Source: Nitrospira sp. (GTDB lineage: Bacteria; Nitrospirota; Nitrospiria; Nitrospirales; Nitrospiraceae). Taken from it: a DNA stretch of 64,000 nucleotides. Where the stretch lies: contig JANDJE010000004.1 of assembly GCA_024331095.1 (NCBI GenBank), forward strand, positions 1-64,000. Reading direction: 5' to 3'. Positions 1-9,590 of the stretch are shown here, in pieces (position 1 is the stretch's first letter; every line of letters begins with the position of its first letter). The notes below the pieces were generated by a model. The model searched no databases, was not told where the DNA came from, and was given only the letters and a program-made list of their open reading frames with translations. The position numbers were made by a program, and so were the translations under genes.

Positions 1-423
1 GAAGCTCAGCAAAACGTTGAGGCGATAGGCGAAGGCATCATAACGCGATCGCCTGGGAAATCGCCATGCACCGCCTCCGGAACCACCGAGCCGATGGCCT
101 GTGGCCGCGGCTCGAACGACACGACGAGTCGATCGTAACAATCATACTCCGTGCGACACATCGCAGGCCGGTGCTCAGAGAGAATCAGTGAGAAGATATG
201 GGAAACGCGGCCAGACTGGCACGACCACTCGGGCAGACTGACTGCCAACCGACGGACCTATGGCGAGTGGCTGACGAGCGACGGCCTTCATACCGTCGTC
301 CCCTCCACATCAAAAACATCGCCGGCGTCTCCGGTTTCGCAGGAGCGACCACACTATTCTCCGAGACCGACATGCTGGCACGGGGTGACCTGTCTGGCCC
401 ATACCGCACAACCTTCTCCTTCA

Positions 424-963
424 TCACATCGTTCTCAGCACCCGAGTGACTCTTGCAAGTAAACCTTTCAAACCTGGCGTCGGGCATCCAGGACAATGTC
501 CGAATGCCCCCGGGATCCGCCTCGGCCAGACACCACCCCAACTCGTGCAGGTACCGCCGACTACGCTAGTCGCGAGATTCGGATGATGCTGCTGGCGAAG
601 AGGCGCGCTACATGAGAGGATCGTAGGCGTACTCACGCACCATGCTATTCTTCTGCTGCCCAACGCAATCGCGATAACCAGCGGCAGCGGAGCGCCGCCG
701 GGTTCATCGCTATGTGAGGCGCTTCGCCGTCGAGCCACCGCCCGACGTTGTTGTCGAAGAACCGGTGCCAGAGCCCGGAGCGCCTCGTTCGCAGACGCGC
801 CGTTCGGAAACACGTCCAGAATGTCCGGATCGATGACGACCACGTTCGCACCCTGTCCATACCGCGCGGCTGTGGCCCCACGCACGGCACCAGAAAAGTC
901 GTACTCCGGGCGCATCGTATCACGGTCGTCCGTCCGCCCTTTCCGCCTACCGTTCTTCTTCAT
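424..963 (-). CDS. Putative antitoxin-like protein (MRPEYDFSGAVRG...NVVVIDPDILDVFPNGASANEALRALA); the C-terminal part is probably out of frame
   Basis: ATG at 963 overlaps the end of the BrnT-like gene; the N-terminal ~75 aa look like a small antitoxin, the remainder does not look coding. Confidence 0.45.
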   Translation of the reverse strand: MKKNGRRKGRTDDRDTMRPEYDFSGAVRGATAARYGQGANVVVIDPDILDVFPNGASANEALRALAPVLRQQRRAVARRRSASHSDEPGGAPLPLVIAIALGSRRIAWCVSTPTILSCSAPLRQQHHPNLATSVVGGTCTSWGGVWPRRIPGAFGHCPGCPTPGLKGLLARVTRVLRTM

Positions 964-1243
964 CTCGCCTCCGCTCTTGCCGAGTGGCCCGTCGTGCGGA
1001 AATGAGACGGGTCCGGGGTGGTCGCTCAGCAAACGCCACCACCAGGAGCCTCCATCGGTTTGACATACCCAGCAGCACAGACCGTTCCTCATCCAAGATC
1101 CAAGTGAGTGGTCAGGGTCCGCCATCAAGAGGTTAAGCGGATCACCACTCACCAAAGATCGTCGAGGCTTCATCAAAGGTCACGCCGTGTTTACGGACAT
1201 CCGCTTCCGCTTTCACCTGGTCCCATTCAAAGATGTACCCCAC
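947..1243 (-). pseudogene. Decayed BrnT-like toxin
   Basis: Minus strand, pieced across frames: V-GYIFEWDQVKAEADVRKHGVTFDEASTIFGE / GDPLNLLMADPDHSL / DEERSVLLGMSNRWRLLVVAFAERPPRTRLISARRATRQERRRDEEER*. This follows the BrnT family pattern but needs at least two frameshifts. Confidence 0.7.
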
Positions 1244-1283
1244 TCCCACTCCTCACGCTGTATGGCATCCCCTCGTCCGGTGC

Positions 1284-1342
1284 GCCTAACGGCGCTTGCT
1301 AACCCGCGTCAGTAACGCGTCGGGTTGAGCGGCTAGTTATGC
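1284..1342 (-). repeat. attC-like integron recombination site (attC-1)
   Basis: Minus strand: GCATAAC...CAACCCGACGCGT...CGCGGGTT...GTTAGGC. R''/R' boxes (RYYYAAC / GTTRRRY), imperfect stem with an extra base on the R'' side; contains the TAA stop of the preceding gene. Confidence 0.8.
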
Positions 1343-1597
1343 CGCGGATGTTTCGGTGAACTCCCATCCGGGAAACACCAATACAGCCGGGTGGCACTTC
1401 AACGCCCGAGCTAGCACCTTAGCTCGCTCGACGCCTAAGCTAACGCGATCGTTCTCAATGGCCGATAGCGTCGCCTGCGGGATACCGGTAAGCTTAGAAA
1501 GCTGGTTCTGGCTCAGGCCCTGCAGCTCACGGACAATGCGCACAGACTCGCCGACGGAAACGGCGATCCGCTTCTTCGCTGGTCGATACTGCCTCAT
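1337..1597 (-). CDS. XRE-family HTH antitoxin (HigA-like)
   Basis: 86 aa; VREL-QGLSQNQLSKLTGIPQATLSAIENDRVSLGVERAKVLARAL is a classic HTH_XRE; immediately follows the toxin ORF. Confidence 0.85.
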   Translation of the reverse strand: MRQYRPAKKRIAVSVGESVRIVRELQGLSQNQLSKLTGIPQATLSAIENDRVSLGVERAKVLARALKCHPAVLVFPGWEFTETSAA

Positions 1598-1879
1598 CTA
1601 GGACCTCCGATAATCGCGAGCAGTAATAGAAGCGACCTGGAATAGCTGCTCGTCTGGCACGACTCGATAAACGACCCGGTACTGTAGCCCGAGCCGTGAT
1701 GAGCGGTAGCCTTTCCACTTACCCACCAGAGCTTCGTCGTGAACCCCCTTGATGAGCCGTAGCCCGGTTGGACCGGAGATTACCGTGATATCTTTCCATT
1801 TTTCATAGCGCTTCAAGATGTCGGTCGGGATGGCATCAATCTGCTTATCGACGCGACGATGTTCCTCGATGCGCCACAT
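1598..1879 (-). CDS. RelE/ParE/HigB-like toxin
   Basis: 93 aa; MWRIEEHRRVDKQIDAIPTDILKRYEKWKDI...LQYRVVYRVVPDEQLFQVASITARDYRR; toxin-antitoxin order, stop codon abuts the antitoxin ATG. Confidence 0.8.
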   Translation of the reverse strand: MWRIEEHRRVDKQIDAIPTDILKRYEKWKDITVISGPTGLRLIKGVHDEALVGKWKGYRSSRLGLQYRVVYRVVPDEQLFQVASITARDYRRS

Positions 1880-1933
1880 CTTACATTGTGGCTATACCAT
1901 AAATGGTATGTCAAGGGGTAGTCCAGGCCTGCG

Positions 1934-1996
1934 GCATAACGTTCTTGGTCAGCCGCGCGCAGCTTCATGCGTGTCGGCTGCACCAAGGGGTTAGGC
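1934..1996 (-). repeat. attC-like integron recombination site (attC-2)
   Basis: Minus strand: GCCTAACCCCTTGGTGCAGCCG-ACACGCATGAAGCTGCGCG-CGGCTGACCAAGAACGTTATGC. Stem CTTGGT(G)CAGCCG / CGGCTGACCAAG with one extrahelical base on the R'' side, plus consensus R''/R' boxes. Confidence 0.9.
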
Positions 1997-2003
1997 GGCA
2001 TGC

Positions 2004-3032
2004 TTAACCACCCTTGCTTCCACCTGCCACGCGAATAACTTCCACGATCTGGCTTCCCGGATTCTGGGAACTCTCGCCCTTCACAAAGCCGCTGTCCTGA
2101 GGGGAGAAAATTGATTGCGTCGCCTGAAGAAGCACCGCGTCCTTCGTATTGGCATCGCCAGTTCCCTTGACGAAGGTCTCAAAGGAGCTAAGGGCATTCT
2201 GGCGATGACGATTTACGACAAAGTTGTGCTGGCTAGCAGCAAAGTTGCGCGCGCACCAGACCAACCCAAACGTGAGAACGAAGATTACTACGAGCCTTGG
2301 AACGATCAGTTGAAATGCGCGTGGAAGCGTTGTGGCGCTGAGATCATTCAGCTGCGGCCCCAGGCTCCAGAGGGCGTAGACGATGGTGGCAACAGCAAAA
2401 GCGGCCGCTCCGAGAAGCCAATATGCTGATTGCCTCTTATGGAATTCTGCTTCGTCTTTGAAGTGAATGGCGTGTTGGGCAACTCAGGCCTCTGCCGCCG
2501 CCTGGCGTACGCGCTCAAGTGCGCCTTGCATCTCTGCCAAGATTTTGTCTTTCTCGGTTTTGAATTCTCCGGCTAGCTGCTTTTGGAGCGCGAGCGTCCC
2601 GCGTGCCTCCCTCTCAAGCGCATCGAAATCTGTACCCCTACGAATGGCGTATGAGATGTGGGGGGTGACACCGGAGTAGTACGTGTGCCACTGATCACGT
2701 AACTGCTGAATGAGTGAGTCGCGCGCCTGAACCGGGTTTTGAGGGTATTGCTGAATCGAGAAACCTTGTATCTGCTTGAAGTAACTCAACACCTGATTCG
2801 CCTGACTATGCAACTGATTGAGGGTTTCGTAGGGGAAGCTGTCGAGATTGCATTCCGAAAGGTCCTTGAAAAGTCCCAGCGTTCGGCGAAATACGGGCAA
2901 ACCAGTCTCAAAGCTAAGGTCTTTGCCTAGGACATCGGCGCGAACGAGTGATTCAGGCTGAATCGCGTTGAGCTCTCCTAGCACCTTTCGAAGCTCGTCG
3001 TGCTGCTGCTTCTCCTGCTCGAATGTGGCCAT
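2004..3032 (-). pseudogene. Coiled-coil / two-TM membrane protein interrupted by a single in-frame TGA (2484-2486)
   Basis: ORF 2484-3032 continues in the same frame after TGA as VAQHAIHFKDEAEFHKRQSAYWLLGAAAFAVATIVYALWSLGPQ...FVLTFGLVWCARNFAASQHNFVVNRHRQNALSSFETFVKG... to the stop at 2004; no other stop in between. Confidence 0.75.
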
Positions 3033-3057
3033 CGTGTCTCCCTGCTAGTTCCTTGCC

Positions 3058-3120
3058 GCCCAAGGTCCCGGTTGAGCGGCGGGCCGCGCTGCGGACCGTC
3101 CGCTGCAACCGGTTGTTCGC
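3058..3120 (-). repeat. Degenerate attC-like site (attC-3)
   Basis: Minus strand: GCGAACAACCGGTTGCAGCGGACGG...CCGCTCAACCGGGACCTTGGGC. Stem CCGGTTG(C)AGCGG / CCGCTCAACCGG with one extra base on the R'' side; terminal boxes deviate from consensus (C|TTGGGC). Confidence 0.65.
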
Positions 3121-3126
3121 TGCTCT

Positions 3127-3687
3127 TTATTCATCCACATGGAACTTCCGCTTCAGAAAGTCGAATATCTCCTCCTGCTCCGCCCTGGGGAGCTTCCTGA
3201 TTCTCGCGAGGAGATTCAGTGCCGTGTCCGAAGGAGGCTGTACGTTCGCTCGGCCTTGATTGCACGCCGAACACAGAACGCGGAGATTTTCCTTGTCGTC
3301 CGTTCCCCCCTGGCTGATCGGCTTGATGTGATCGACATGGAGACGAACTTTGCGGTTGGGATTGAACGGGTCAGGATCCCCGGCCCCAGCGCCGCACAAT
3401 TGACAGGTGAAGCCGTTACGCTCCAGAATCTCGTTTCGCAGTTGCGGCGAAATCGCTCGAGCAATGACCGGCTTTCGTTCCAAGGTTTCCAGGATATACT
3501 GTCCGGGCTTGAGATCGGCGCGGTCCACATGGCTCTTGATCTGGTACCCCTCTTCGTCCCGGAGTTCGCGTATGCGTCGGGCATATTCGCTGATGCCGCC
3601 GACGCTCCGAATCTTTTGCGTTGTCACGACCTTCCCCACGTTGGCGATGAAGAAGTCCCGTATTCTGTCTCTGGCTCCCATAGTCAC
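3127..3687 (-). CDS. HNH endonuclease, likely restriction partner of the adjacent methyltransferase
   Basis: 186 aa; RNGFTCQLCGAGAGDPDPFNPNRKVRLHVDHIKPISQGGTDDKENLRVLCSACNQGR is an HNH motif; overlaps vsr by 4 nt. Confidence 0.85.
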   Translation of the reverse strand: MTMGARDRIRDFFIANVGKVVTTQKIRSVGGISEYARRIRELRDEEGYQIKSHVDRADLKPGQYILETLERKPVIARAISPQLRNEILERNGFTCQLCGAGAGDPDPFNPNRKVRLHVDHIKPISQGGTDDKENLRVLCSACNQGRANVQPPSDTALNLLARIRKLPRAEQEEIFDFLKRKFHVDE

Positions 3688-4094
3688 CTCGCAATGAAGC
3701 GCGCAATTCGCCGTTTCAGTCGTTCCTCATCTTTTGTTTGGCACTGCCAAATGACAAGGACGGTCCACCCGGTCTTGCGCAATTTGCGCAGGCTACGGGC
3801 GTCGCGCTTCATGTTTCCTTCGATTTTTCGACTCCAAAACTCTTTGTTCGTTTCGGGTCTGGCTGCCCGTGCACAGCCCTTGTGACCGTGCCAGAAACAC
3901 CCATGCACGAAGATCAACTTCTTTCGTCCGACCAGCGCAAAGTCGGGGGTTCCCGGAATCCTCTCAACATTACTTCGGTAATGACATTTTAGGCGCCGCA
4001 GGCATCTCTTCACCAGTCGTTCAAGTGATGTATTCCGCCCTTTGACGCTTGCCATTATCCGACTTCGTTTCTCGGGCGAAAACCTGTCCGTCAT
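3684..4094 (-). CDS. vsr: Very short patch repair endonuclease (Vsr)
   Basis: MTDRFSPEKRSRIMASVKGRNTSLERLVKRCLRRL...PGTPDFALVGRKKLIFVHGCFWHGHKGC...NKEFWSRKIEGNMKRD matches the Vsr pattern. Confidence 0.93.
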   Translation of the reverse strand: MTDRFSPEKRSRIMASVKGRNTSLERLVKRCLRRLKCHYRSNVERIPGTPDFALVGRKKLIFVHGCFWHGHKGCARAARPETNKEFWSRKIEGNMKRDARSLRKLRKTGWTVLVIWQCQTKDEERLKRRIARFIAR

Positions 4095-5307
4095 GGTTTT
4101 CCTCTTTCGATGCCAGCATGGCGAGAACACAGTCCGCGATCCGCGCGGCCAGCACGGGCGGCACGGCATTGCCGATTTGTTTGGCAATCTCGATCTTCGA
4201 GCCGGTGAATCTGAACGAATCCGGAAACGACTGAAGACGAGCAGCTTCCCGGTGTGTGATAGGGCGATGCTGGCATGGATGCAGATAGCGGCCCTTCTCG
4301 GGCTTGAAGAATTCGGTTCGGATTGTGAAGGCCGGGCGGTCCCACCATAAGCGCCCGAACAAATCCGTCCCGCCTTCCGTTTTCCTAATCCAACACGCAG
4401 GCGTCAGCTTCGGCGCTCTCCTTTGCAAGTCGAAGCGGTTCATTCCTTCGTCCGGAATCGCACGGTACCGCTGCATGCTCATAGGGGTCGGGGTTCGCCC
4501 GAAATGAAGGTCAAGAGGCGGTGGTTCGTTCCTGACTTCCGTTCCCTTCGGAGGCGGAAGGTCTCCGATGGCGTCCCGAACTGTTCGCCACGGTCTTGGC
4601 CGTGCCACGTACATGTCGAATTCTTCAGAGAAAAGCATGCCTGTTTCGACATCGCCGGGACGGCGATGAGTCTTCTTCGGGGGGAAGAAGGCGCTCGGAT
4701 GCGTGAATTTGCATCCGACGATGAAAGCACGCCAGCGGGTCTGAGGTACGCCGTAGTCGGCAGCGCAGAGCTTGGCAAAAGCCATCTTGAAACCCAGCGA
4801 GTGCGCGACTTCGGCGATTTCTTCGTGTTCGGCCGATCCGAGGAGTTGCGGAACGTTTTCCATCACAAAGATTTCTGCCCCGCAATGCTCCACTATTTGG
4901 AGGTACGGTCTCCAGAGTTGCTTCCGGGGATCGCCGTTGCGTTGCTTGTTCAGCAGGCTGAATCCTTGGCACGGCGGCCCGCCGATCACGACATCCGCCC
5001 TCGGTATCTCGTCGATTCGGTCCTTCACCAGTTCCAAAATGTCGTCGGTCGTGCAATGCTCTCCAAAATTTGTGTTGTAGGTTTTGGCGGCGTAAGCGTT
5101 GAAGTCATTGGCCCAGACAGGGACGAACACATGACCGAGAGATTCCGTGAAGCCGAGCGTCATGCCCCCTGCACCGGCAAAAAGGTCGATAAGGTCATAG
5201 GTGCTACTGCTCTCTCGTACCAGAAGACCTTTCTGCCGCGCACGGTAGACCGATTCATCGTCGCACAGCATGTCGTATCGAAGCGGGATTCTATACTTCT
5301 TGTTCAT
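4021..5307 (-). CDS. dcm: DNA (cytosine-5-)-methyltransferase
   Basis: DLFAGAGGMTLGF, GGPPCQGFSLLNKQR, VMENVPQLL and C-terminal QIGNAVPP motifs of C5 methyltransferases. Confidence 0.93.
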   Translation of the reverse strand: MNKKYRIPLRYDMLCDDESVYRARQKGLLVRESSSTYDLIDLFAGAGGMTLGFTESLGHVFVPVWANDFNAYAAKTYNTNFGEHCTTDDILELVKDRIDEIPRADVVIGGPPCQGFSLLNKQRNGDPRKQLWRPYLQIVEHCGAEIFVMENVPQLLGSAEHEEIAEVAHSLGFKMAFAKLCAADYGVPQTRWRAFIVGCKFTHPSAFFPPKKTHRRPGDVETGMLFSEEFDMYVARPRPWRTVRDAIGDLPPPKGTEVRNEPPPLDLHFGRTPTPMSMQRYRAIPDEGMNRFDLQRRAPKLTPACWIRKTEGGTDLFGRLWWDRPAFTIRTEFFKPEKGRYLHPCQHRPITHREAARLQSFPDSFRFTGSKIEIAKQIGNAVPPVLAARIADCVLAMLASKEENHDGQVFARETKSDNGKRQRAEYIT

Positions 5308-5380
5308 GGATCTGTCATCCCAGATACTAGTGCCCCAGTGAAGTCGGTGTGTTTGCTTTCTTCATACAGCAATGAGTACA

Positions 5381-5511
5381 TTGGTCAGCCTATCCCGTCC
5401 AACTGACTTCTTAATTCTGGCCAATCGTAATAAGCTTTTTCCATACTCAGCAAGACTGTTCCCACCCCTCTGGAGCCTGACAAACACTGCATGCTTGGTC
5501 AGCCTATCCCG
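5381..5511. repeat. 17-bp direct repeat pair TTGGTCAGCCTATCCCG (5381-5397 and 5495-5511)
   Basis: Exact repeat, 114-bp offset, in the non-coding gap between dcm and the integrase remnant. Confidence 0.9.
5397..5403 (-). other. Candidate attI-type simple site (G|TTGGAC)
   Basis: GTTRRRY core on the minus strand, between the integrase remnant and the first cassette gene, adjoining one copy of a 17-bp direct repeat. Confidence 0.4.
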
Positions 5512-5562
5512 GCGCACCTTCACAGCTCTCTACTCTATCTGCCAGGGTGTTGGCAGGTCCTA

Positions 5563-5863
5563 TCACAGGCAGTCAGCCGGGCTGTGGACTCCTCGGCCGC
5601 CACGGTTTAGGACATGTGCGTAGATCATCGTCGTGCTCACATCCCTGTGGCCCAGCAGCTCTTGGACCGTCCGAATATCATACCCGTCCTCCAGCAGGTG
5701 GGTGGCCAAGGAATGGCGCAACGTACGGCAGCTTGCCGGCTTGGAAATCCGGGCTTTTAGTCTGGCTGTCTTGAAAGCGCTGGAGGACGGATTCGTGCAC
5801 GTGGTGCCTGCGCCGTTCACCGGTGATGCGATCGGTGTAATGGCTGGCGGCGGAGAAGGTCCA
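5563..5863 (-). pseudogene. Integron integrase (IntI-type tyrosine recombinase) C-terminal remnant, frameshifted
   Basis: [28 protein letters not shown] (one frame) then [71 protein letters not shown] (next frame); typical IntI C-terminus with catalytic HxLR, LGH and Y. Confidence 0.88.
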
Positions 5864-5909
5864 TGTTCACAGGTCGGGAGGCTCCACTGAGAGCGGAGCC
5901 CTTTCTCCC

Positions 5910-8900
5910 TTACGAGCAGCCGCTCGTGGCGCCGCAAGTGACGCACTTCAGGCACGTGCCGTTGCGGACCATCGTGAACTGTTTGCACTCGGGGCAGGGG
6001 TCTCCCTCGTATCCCTTCACCTTGGCGCTCTGCACTTCCGTCAGGGTCAGGGTTTCTCGCTTAATTTCGACCTGCCTGGCCACGCTGTGACCATTGTCAT
6101 GACTTCTGCCTCTCCCTCCGTTCCGACGAGCGGGCAGATGTTCCGTGAGGACCGCGGAGGTGGCCAAGGTCTTGAGATCCGCTTCCTCTTCCACGCACTC
6201 GGGATCCATGTCGTCCTTTTTCATGGAATCCATCCGCAGATCTTCTTCCTTGACCTGCGCCAGGTCGTAGCGGTCCAAATACGTGATCGCCAGCTCCCGG
6301 AAAATGTAGTCGATGATCGAGGTCGACATTTTGATGCGGTCGTTCAGCTTGACCGGCCCGTTGGGTTCGAACCTGGTGAAGACGAACGCTTCGACGAACT
6401 CTTCGAGCGGGACGCCGTGTTGCAAGCCGAGAGAAATGGCGATGGCGAAACAATTCATGAGGCTGCGGAACGCCGCCCCTTCCTTGTGCATGTCGAGGAA
6501 AATTTCGCCGACGGTTCCGTCCTCGTATTCGCCGGTTCGAAGATACAATTTATGCCCGCCGATGATCGCCTTCTGCGTATAGCCGTTCCGCCGGCTCGGC
6601 AAGGGCCGCCGCTTGGCCAGGTATCGGACCAGCACGCGCTCGGTCACTTTCTCAGCGGCCGCCTCCACTGCGCCCGCGGCCTCCGTCGTTTTTCCGTTAT
6701 CGGTCGAGGCGCTCAACGGCTGGCTCAGTTTCGAGCCGTCCCGATAAATCGCCACCGCCTTGACCATGCTTTCCCAGGCCAGCCGATAGGCGTTCTTGAC
6801 GTCTTCGACCGTGGCGTCGTGCGGCATGTTGATCGTTTTGCTGATCGCGCCGCTGATGAACGGCTGCGCCGCGGCCATCATGCGGATGTGGGCGTCGACG
6901 GCGATGGCGCGACGGCCGATCCGACCGCAGCGATTGGCGCAGTCGAAGACCGGCAGGTGCTCGGCCTTCAAGTGCGGCGCCCCCTCCACCGTCATCGTCC
7001 CGCAACAATAATCATTCGCGGCGGCGATTTCTTCCTGCGTGAAGCCGAGCGCCTTGAGCATGTTGAAGGAGGGGCTGTTCAATTGGCTTTCGCTGAACCC
7101 CAATTTCTCCGTGCAAAAGGATTCTCCCAACATGAATTTGTTAAAGGCGAACTGGATGTCAAACGCCTGAGCCAGGCCGTTTTCGACACGGGTCAGCGCC
7201 TCGTCGTCGAATCCCTTCGACCGCAACGATTCATGGTTGATGAACGGCGCCTGCTTGAGGGTTTGCGCGCCGACGCAGTAGCGCACGATGTCCTGGACTT
7301 GTCCCTCCGTGTACCCCAGCGTCGACAACGCGAGCGGCAAACTCTGATTGATGATCTTAAAGTACCCGCCGCCGGCCAATTTCTTGAATTTCACCAGGGC
7401 AAAGTCCGGCTCGATTCCGGTGGTGTCGCAATCCATCACCAATCCGATCGTGCCGGTCGGAGCGATGACCGTCACTTGCGCGTTGCGATACCCGTAGGCC
7501 GTCCCCAGCTCGAGCGCCCGGTCCCACGCCCGCCTGGCGGCAAGCAGGAGATCGGGCGGACAATTCTCCGGTTGAATCCCCGTCGGTTTGATCGTCAGTC
7601 CCTCATATTCCTCACGCGAGGCGTTGTAGGCCGCCCGGCGGTGATTGCGGATCACCCGCAGCATATGATCGCGGTTCTTCGCGTAGCCCGGGAACGGTCC
7701 CAATTCGGCGGCCATTTCCGCCGACGTGCCGTAGGCCTCGCCGGTCATGATGGCGCTGATGGCACCGCAAATCGCACGGGCCTTGGGCGAATCATAGGGA
7801 ATCCCTTGGCGCATCAGCACCGTGCCCAAATTGGCATACCCCAAGCCGAGCGTTCTGAACCGATAGCTCTTCTCCGCGATCGACCGACTGGGAAACGACG
7901 CCATCAACACGCTGATTTCCAATACGATCGTCCACAGCCGCACGGCGTGCCGGAAGTTTTCCAGCTCGAACCGCCCGTCAAGGGTATAAAACGCCGCCAG
8001 ATTGAGCGAGGCCAAGTTGCAGGCCGTATCGTCCAAAAACATGTATTCCGAACAGGGATTCGATGCATTGATTCGCCCGTCTTCCGGACAGGTATGCCAT
8101 TCGTTGATCGTCGTATCGTACTGGGTCCCAGGATCCGCACAGACCCACGCGGCCCAGGCGATCCGATCCCACAGATCGCGGGCCTTGAGGGTTTTGCAGA
8201 CCTTGCCGTCGATCCGGCGCGTGAGATGCCAATCGCCGTCGGCGTCAAGGGCGGCGAAAAACTCGTTGGGTATTCTCACGCTGTTGTTTGAATTCTGCCC
8301 CGACACGGTTTGATAGGCCTTGCCGTCCCAGTTGGTGTCGTATTCGTGAAAGACGAAATGCGTGAATCCCTGCTGCGCGTAAGAAAACATTCGCTGGATA
8401 TAGGCCTCCGGCACCATGTCTCTTCGCGCCTGCGCCAAGGCTTCCCGCAAGATCGGATTCGTCTTGGGATCGAGGTCCAGTTTCAAGGCCCCTTGGCCGT
8501 CGACGACGTGACACGCCTTCAGCACGCCGTTCAGGCGTTGCGCGCAAATTTTCGACCCGGTCACCATCGCCGCGACTTTCTGTTCTTCGATCACTTTCCA
8601 CTCGATAAATTCTTCGATGTCGGGGTGGTCCAGGTCCAGACAGACCATCTTGGCGGCGCGCCTGGTCGTTCCGCCCGATTTAATCGCGCCGGCGGCCCGA
8701 TCACCGATCTTGAGAAAAGACATCAGGCCCGACGACTTGCCTCCGCCGGACAGTCCTTCCCCCTCGCCCCGCAGTTTGGAGAAGTTGGTGCCGGTCCCGG
8801 AGCCGTACTTGAACAATCTGGCCTCGCGAACCCAGAGATCCATGATGCCGTTTTCGTTGACCAGATCGTCCTCGATCGACTGGATGAAACAGGCATGGGG

Positions 8901-9437
8901 CTGAGGATGTTCGAACGCGTTCGTCGCCCTGACGACTTCGCGGGTGGCGGGATCGACGTAATAGTGCCCCTGCGCCGGGCCCGATAACCCATACGCATAA
9001 TGGAGGCCCGTGTTGAACCACTGCGGGGAATTCGGGGCGGCCATCTGCCGCGCCAGCATGTAACACATTTCGTCATGGAAAGCCTCGGCGTCCTCCGGTG
9101 TTGTGAAGTAGCCGTACGACTTTCCCCAGTGCGTCCAGCATCCGGCCATTCGCTCGAAGACTTGGCGCGCATCGCGTTCCCCGCCCAACAGGGGTTTCCC
9201 ATCCGGTCCCGTCAGCATTTGTCCCTGCGGATCACACTGCGGCACTCCCGCTTTTCGGAAATATTTCTGAGCCAAAATATCGACGGCCAATTGAGACCAT
9301 TGCTCCGGCACATCGATGTTGTCGAGTTTGAATACAACGGACCCGTCCGGATTGCGAATTTCGGACGACCGCTTGACGAACGTGATCCCGTCGTAGGGAC
9401 TCCGACCGCGATGGGTGAATCTTCGTTCAATCCTCAC
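5910..9437 (-). CDS. nrdJ: Vitamin B12-dependent (class II) ribonucleotide reductase
   Basis: Start set at GTG 9437 with AAGGAGG upstream; [38 protein letters not shown]-terminal [22 protein letters not shown]. Confidence 0.95.
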   Translation of the reverse strand: MRIERRFTHRGRSPYDGITFVKRSSEIRNPDGSVVFKLDNIDVPEQWSQLAVDILAQKYFRKAGVPQCDPQGQMLTGPDGKPLLGGERDARQVFERMAGCWTHWGKSYGYFTTPEDAEAFHDEMCYMLARQMAAPNSPQWFNTGLHYAYGLSGPAQGHYYVDPATREVVRATNAFEHPQPHACFIQSIEDDLVNENGIMDLWVREARLFKYGSGTGTNFSKLRGEGEGLSGGGKSSGLMSFLKIGDRAAGAIKSGGTTRRAAKMVCLDLDHPDIEEFIEWKVIEEQKVAAMVTGSKICAQRLNGVLKACHVVDGQGALKLDLDPKTNPILREALAQARRDMVPEAYIQRMFSYAQQGFTHFVFHEYDTNWDGKAYQTVSGQNSNNSVRIPNEFFAALDADGDWHLTRRIDGKVCKTLKARDLWDRIAWAAWVCADPGTQYDTTINEWHTCPEDGRINASNPCSEYMFLDDTACNLASLNLAAFYTLDGRFELENFRHAVRLWTIVLEISVLMASFPSRSIAEKSYRFRTLGLGYANLGTVLMRQGIPYDSPKARAICGAISAIMTGEAYGTSAEMAAELGPFPGYAKNRDHMLRVIRNHRRAAYNASREEYEGLTIKPTGIQPENCPPDLLLAARRAWDRALELGTAYGYRNAQVTVIAPTGTIGLVMDCDTTGIEPDFALVKFKKLAGGGYFKIINQSLPLALSTLGYTEGQVQDIVRYCVGAQTLKQAPFINHESLRSKGFDDEALTRVENGLAQAFDIQFAFNKFMLGESFCTEKLGFSESQLNSPSFNMLKALGFTQEEIAAANDYCCGTMTVEGAPHLKAEHLPVFDCANRCGRIGRRAIAVDAHIRMMAAAQPFISGAISKTINMPHDATVEDVKNAYRLAWESMVKAVAIYRDGSKLSQPLSASTDNGKTTEAAGAVEAAAEKVTERVLVRYLAKRRPLPSRRNGYTQKAIIGGHKLYLRTGEYEDGTVGEIFLDMHKEGAAFRSLMNCFAIAISLGLQHGVPLEEFVEAFVFTRFEPNGPVKLNDRIKMSTSIIDYIFRELAITYLDRYDLAQVKEEDLRMDSMKKDDMDPECVEEEADLKTLATSAVLTEHLPARRNGGRGRSHDNGHSVARQVEIKRETLTLTEVQSAKVKGYEGDPCPECKQFTMVRNGTCLKCVTCGATSGCS

Positions 9438-9470
9438 GGGATTCCTCCTTGGTAGAAACAACACCGCCTA

Positions 9471-9490
9471 TTCTTGCGAGTTCTTGCGAG
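9471..9490. repeat. Tandem decamer (TTCTTGCGAG)x2
   Basis: Two perfect adjacent copies in the nrdJ 5' region. Confidence 0.9.
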
Positions 9491-9590
9491 CCGACCAGCA
9501 GAATGTATCTTGTGTGAGTTTGCCCACGAGAATGTGAAAGGTTCTTCGCCCCACTCATACCGCTCGCCTGCATAGCCATCAACAGTGGAG

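Noticed and set aside
1-420. Several short overlapping ORFs and a GTTATGA-like motif near 40-60 that might be another attC
   Set aside because: No matching R'' box or stem could be built within the window edge; ORFs look non-coding.
4423-5406. 327-aa plus-strand ORF opposite dcm
   Set aside because: Antisense to dcm, whose motifs are unambiguous.
6087-8291. 734-aa plus-strand ORF opposite nrdJ
   Set aside because: Shadow ORF of a confidently identified gene; Arg/His/Gly-rich composition with no recognisable domain.
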